From Leucobacter sp. G161 (GTDB lineage Bacteria > Actinomycetota > Actinomycetes > Actinomycetales > Microbacteriaceae), in the NCBI RefSeq assembly GCF_001482305.1, contig NZ_LOHP01000102.1, positions 1 through 39,572 of the forward strand: 39,572 nucleotides of DNA, in the 5' to 3' direction. The notes beneath the pieces are model-generated. The model made no database searches and was not told the origin of the DNA. It saw only the letters and a program-made list of their open reading frames with translations. Numbering within the stretch: position 1 is the first letter of the stretch; every line of letters begins with the position of its first letter. Position numbers and translations under genes: made by a program. Below, piece by piece: positions 39,000-39,572 of the stretch.

Positions 39000-39488
39000 A
39001 TGTCTGAGCAGACGGGTGCTACTAACACCACGGAAGAAACTAACGAGCAGAGCAAGGAAGCCAGTAAGGAGTTCACCGCGATCACTTCGCAGGAGGACTT
39101 CGACAAAGCTATCCAGGCTCGCATTGCTCGGGAGCGCGCAAAGATCCCAACCGATTACGAGGAGCTTCAGGCGAAGGCCGCGAAGCTTCAAGAGATCGAG
39201 GACGCGAAGAAGAGCGACGAGCAGAAAGCGGCTGAGCGTATTGCTGCGGCTGAGAAGCGAGCTTCAGAGCTTGAGTCTCAGGTAGTTCGCGCTGAGGTCG
39301 CTGCTGCAAAGAATGTTCCTGCCGAGCTGTTGTCTGGCAGCACTAAGGAAGAGCTCGAAGCGTCGGCGGATGCGCTCATCGCATTCAGGGGTGAACAGCC
39401 GGTTCAGAAGCTGATCATCCCGAACGAAGGAAACTCGCCTCAAGCGGCAGCGTCGATGGACGACTGGCTGCGTGAGGCCGCTAAATAA
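39000..39488 (+). CDS. phage head scaffolding protein
   Basis: 162 residues, ATG 39000 with AAAGGAG seven bases upstream. Highly charged coiled coil from about 45 to 110 ('AIQARIARERAKIPTDYEEL', 'KLQEIEDAKKSDEQKAAERI', 'AAAEKRASELESQVV'), then 'LSGSTKEELEASADALIAFR' and a flexible C-terminus ending 'MDDWLREAAK'. This is the normal form of DUF4355-like scaffolds that shape the procapsid. The major capsid gene should follow but an insertion sequence begins instead. Confidence 0.85.
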   Translation: MSEQTGATNTTEETNEQSKEASKEFTAITSQEDFDKAIQARIARERAKIPTDYEELQAKAAKLQEIEDAKKSDEQKAAERIAAAEKRASELESQVVRAEVAAAKNVPAELLSGSTKEELEASADALIAFRGEQPVQKLIIPNEGNSPQAAASMDDWLREAAK

Positions 39489-39494
39489 CTAAGG

Positions 39495-39572
39495 GTCTGA
39501 TGCACGTTTAGGTGACAGTTTGGTCAGGCCGCGAGTGCGACCTGTTCGTTCATGATGGTCTCGTATTCGATC
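39495..39572 (-). mobile_element. end of an IS3-like insertion sequence, cut by the window edge
   Basis: Starting a few bases after the scaffold stop, TGATGCACGTTTAGGTGACA looks like a terminal inverted repeat, followed by the end of a transposase gene on the minus strand. The exact end and the target duplication cannot be set without the other side; the left limit given is approximate. Confidence 0.6.
39524..39572 (-). CDS. transposase C-terminus (partial, runs off the window)
   Basis: The last 15 codons read IEYETIMNEQVALAA before TGA at 39526-39524. The ending 'EYETIMNEQ' is one I recognise from IS3-family transposases of actinobacteria, whose integrase core ends 'TPxEYE'. Only the tail is visible, so activity cannot be judged. 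Confidence 0.7.
   Translation of the reverse strand, partial: IEYETIMNEQVALAA

Overview
The window looks like chromosome of a high-GC Gram-positive actinobacterium, most likely from the Microbacteriaceae (a Leucobacter-like genus is my guess, not proven). The support is the GC-rich codon use, GTG/TTG starts with GGAGG-type ribosome sites, an actinobacterial-type dCTP deaminase, a fused CopD/CtaG protein and gene pairings familiar from that group. About 32 kb of chromosome is followed, from about 32.0 kb to the right edge, by the left part of a siphovirus-type prophage.

Layout. 1-2.05 kb is a toxin-antitoxin island: a fragment that may be an amidohydrolase C-terminus, a decayed ribbon-helix-helix antitoxin/toxin pair (each gene with its own frameshift), a small one-helix membrane protein, and an intact higB-higA pair with a perfect operator. 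2.1-6.7 kb is a nucleoside salvage locus (LacI regulator, nucleoside hydrolase, MFS transporter, ribokinase) matching the uridine-utilisation set known from Corynebacterium. 6.9-8.7 kb holds two unassigned membrane proteins around a tRNA-Met/tRNA-Thr pair. 8.7-14.3 kb is a TetR-controlled envelope/export operon: an MMPL (RND) protein whose C-terminus looks like a dead ABC ATPase, translationally coupled to a YhgE/Pip protein with long heptad repeats. 14.3-20.6 kb is a GntR-controlled sugar or sugar-acid catabolic operon: IolC-like kinase, Cgl0159-family aldolase, 3-hydroxyisobutyrate-dehydrogenase-like enzyme, MHS-family symporter and a frameshifted idonate/sorbitol-type dehydrogenase. The rest of the myo-inositol pathway is absent, so the substrate is open.

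20.6-31.6 kb holds housekeeping and accessory genes: dcd, an SRPBCC protein, an Orn/Lys/Arg decarboxylase, CopD-CtaG, DUF1361, an APC permease, a truncated methyltransferase start, a GH114-like lipoprotein, a MarR-controlled VOC dioxygenase/NAD(P)-binding pair, and thymidine kinase. Upstream of tdk lie five DnaA-box-like 9-mers in about 100 bp. Next come a terminator and the 3' end of a tRNA gene, which I read as the prophage attachment site.

The prophage runs left to right: two small genes, a tRNA-like gene, two tiny genes, HNH nuclease, small terminase, large terminase, portal, MuF-type head protein and scaffold. It carries three apparent lesions: a single-base frameshift in terL, a frameshift at a (CAGC)7 tetranucleotide repeat in the portal gene, and an insertion sequence beginning right after the scaffold gene, where a major capsid gene would be expected. 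It is probably defective unless the two frameshifts are assembly errors or, for the repeat, phase variation.
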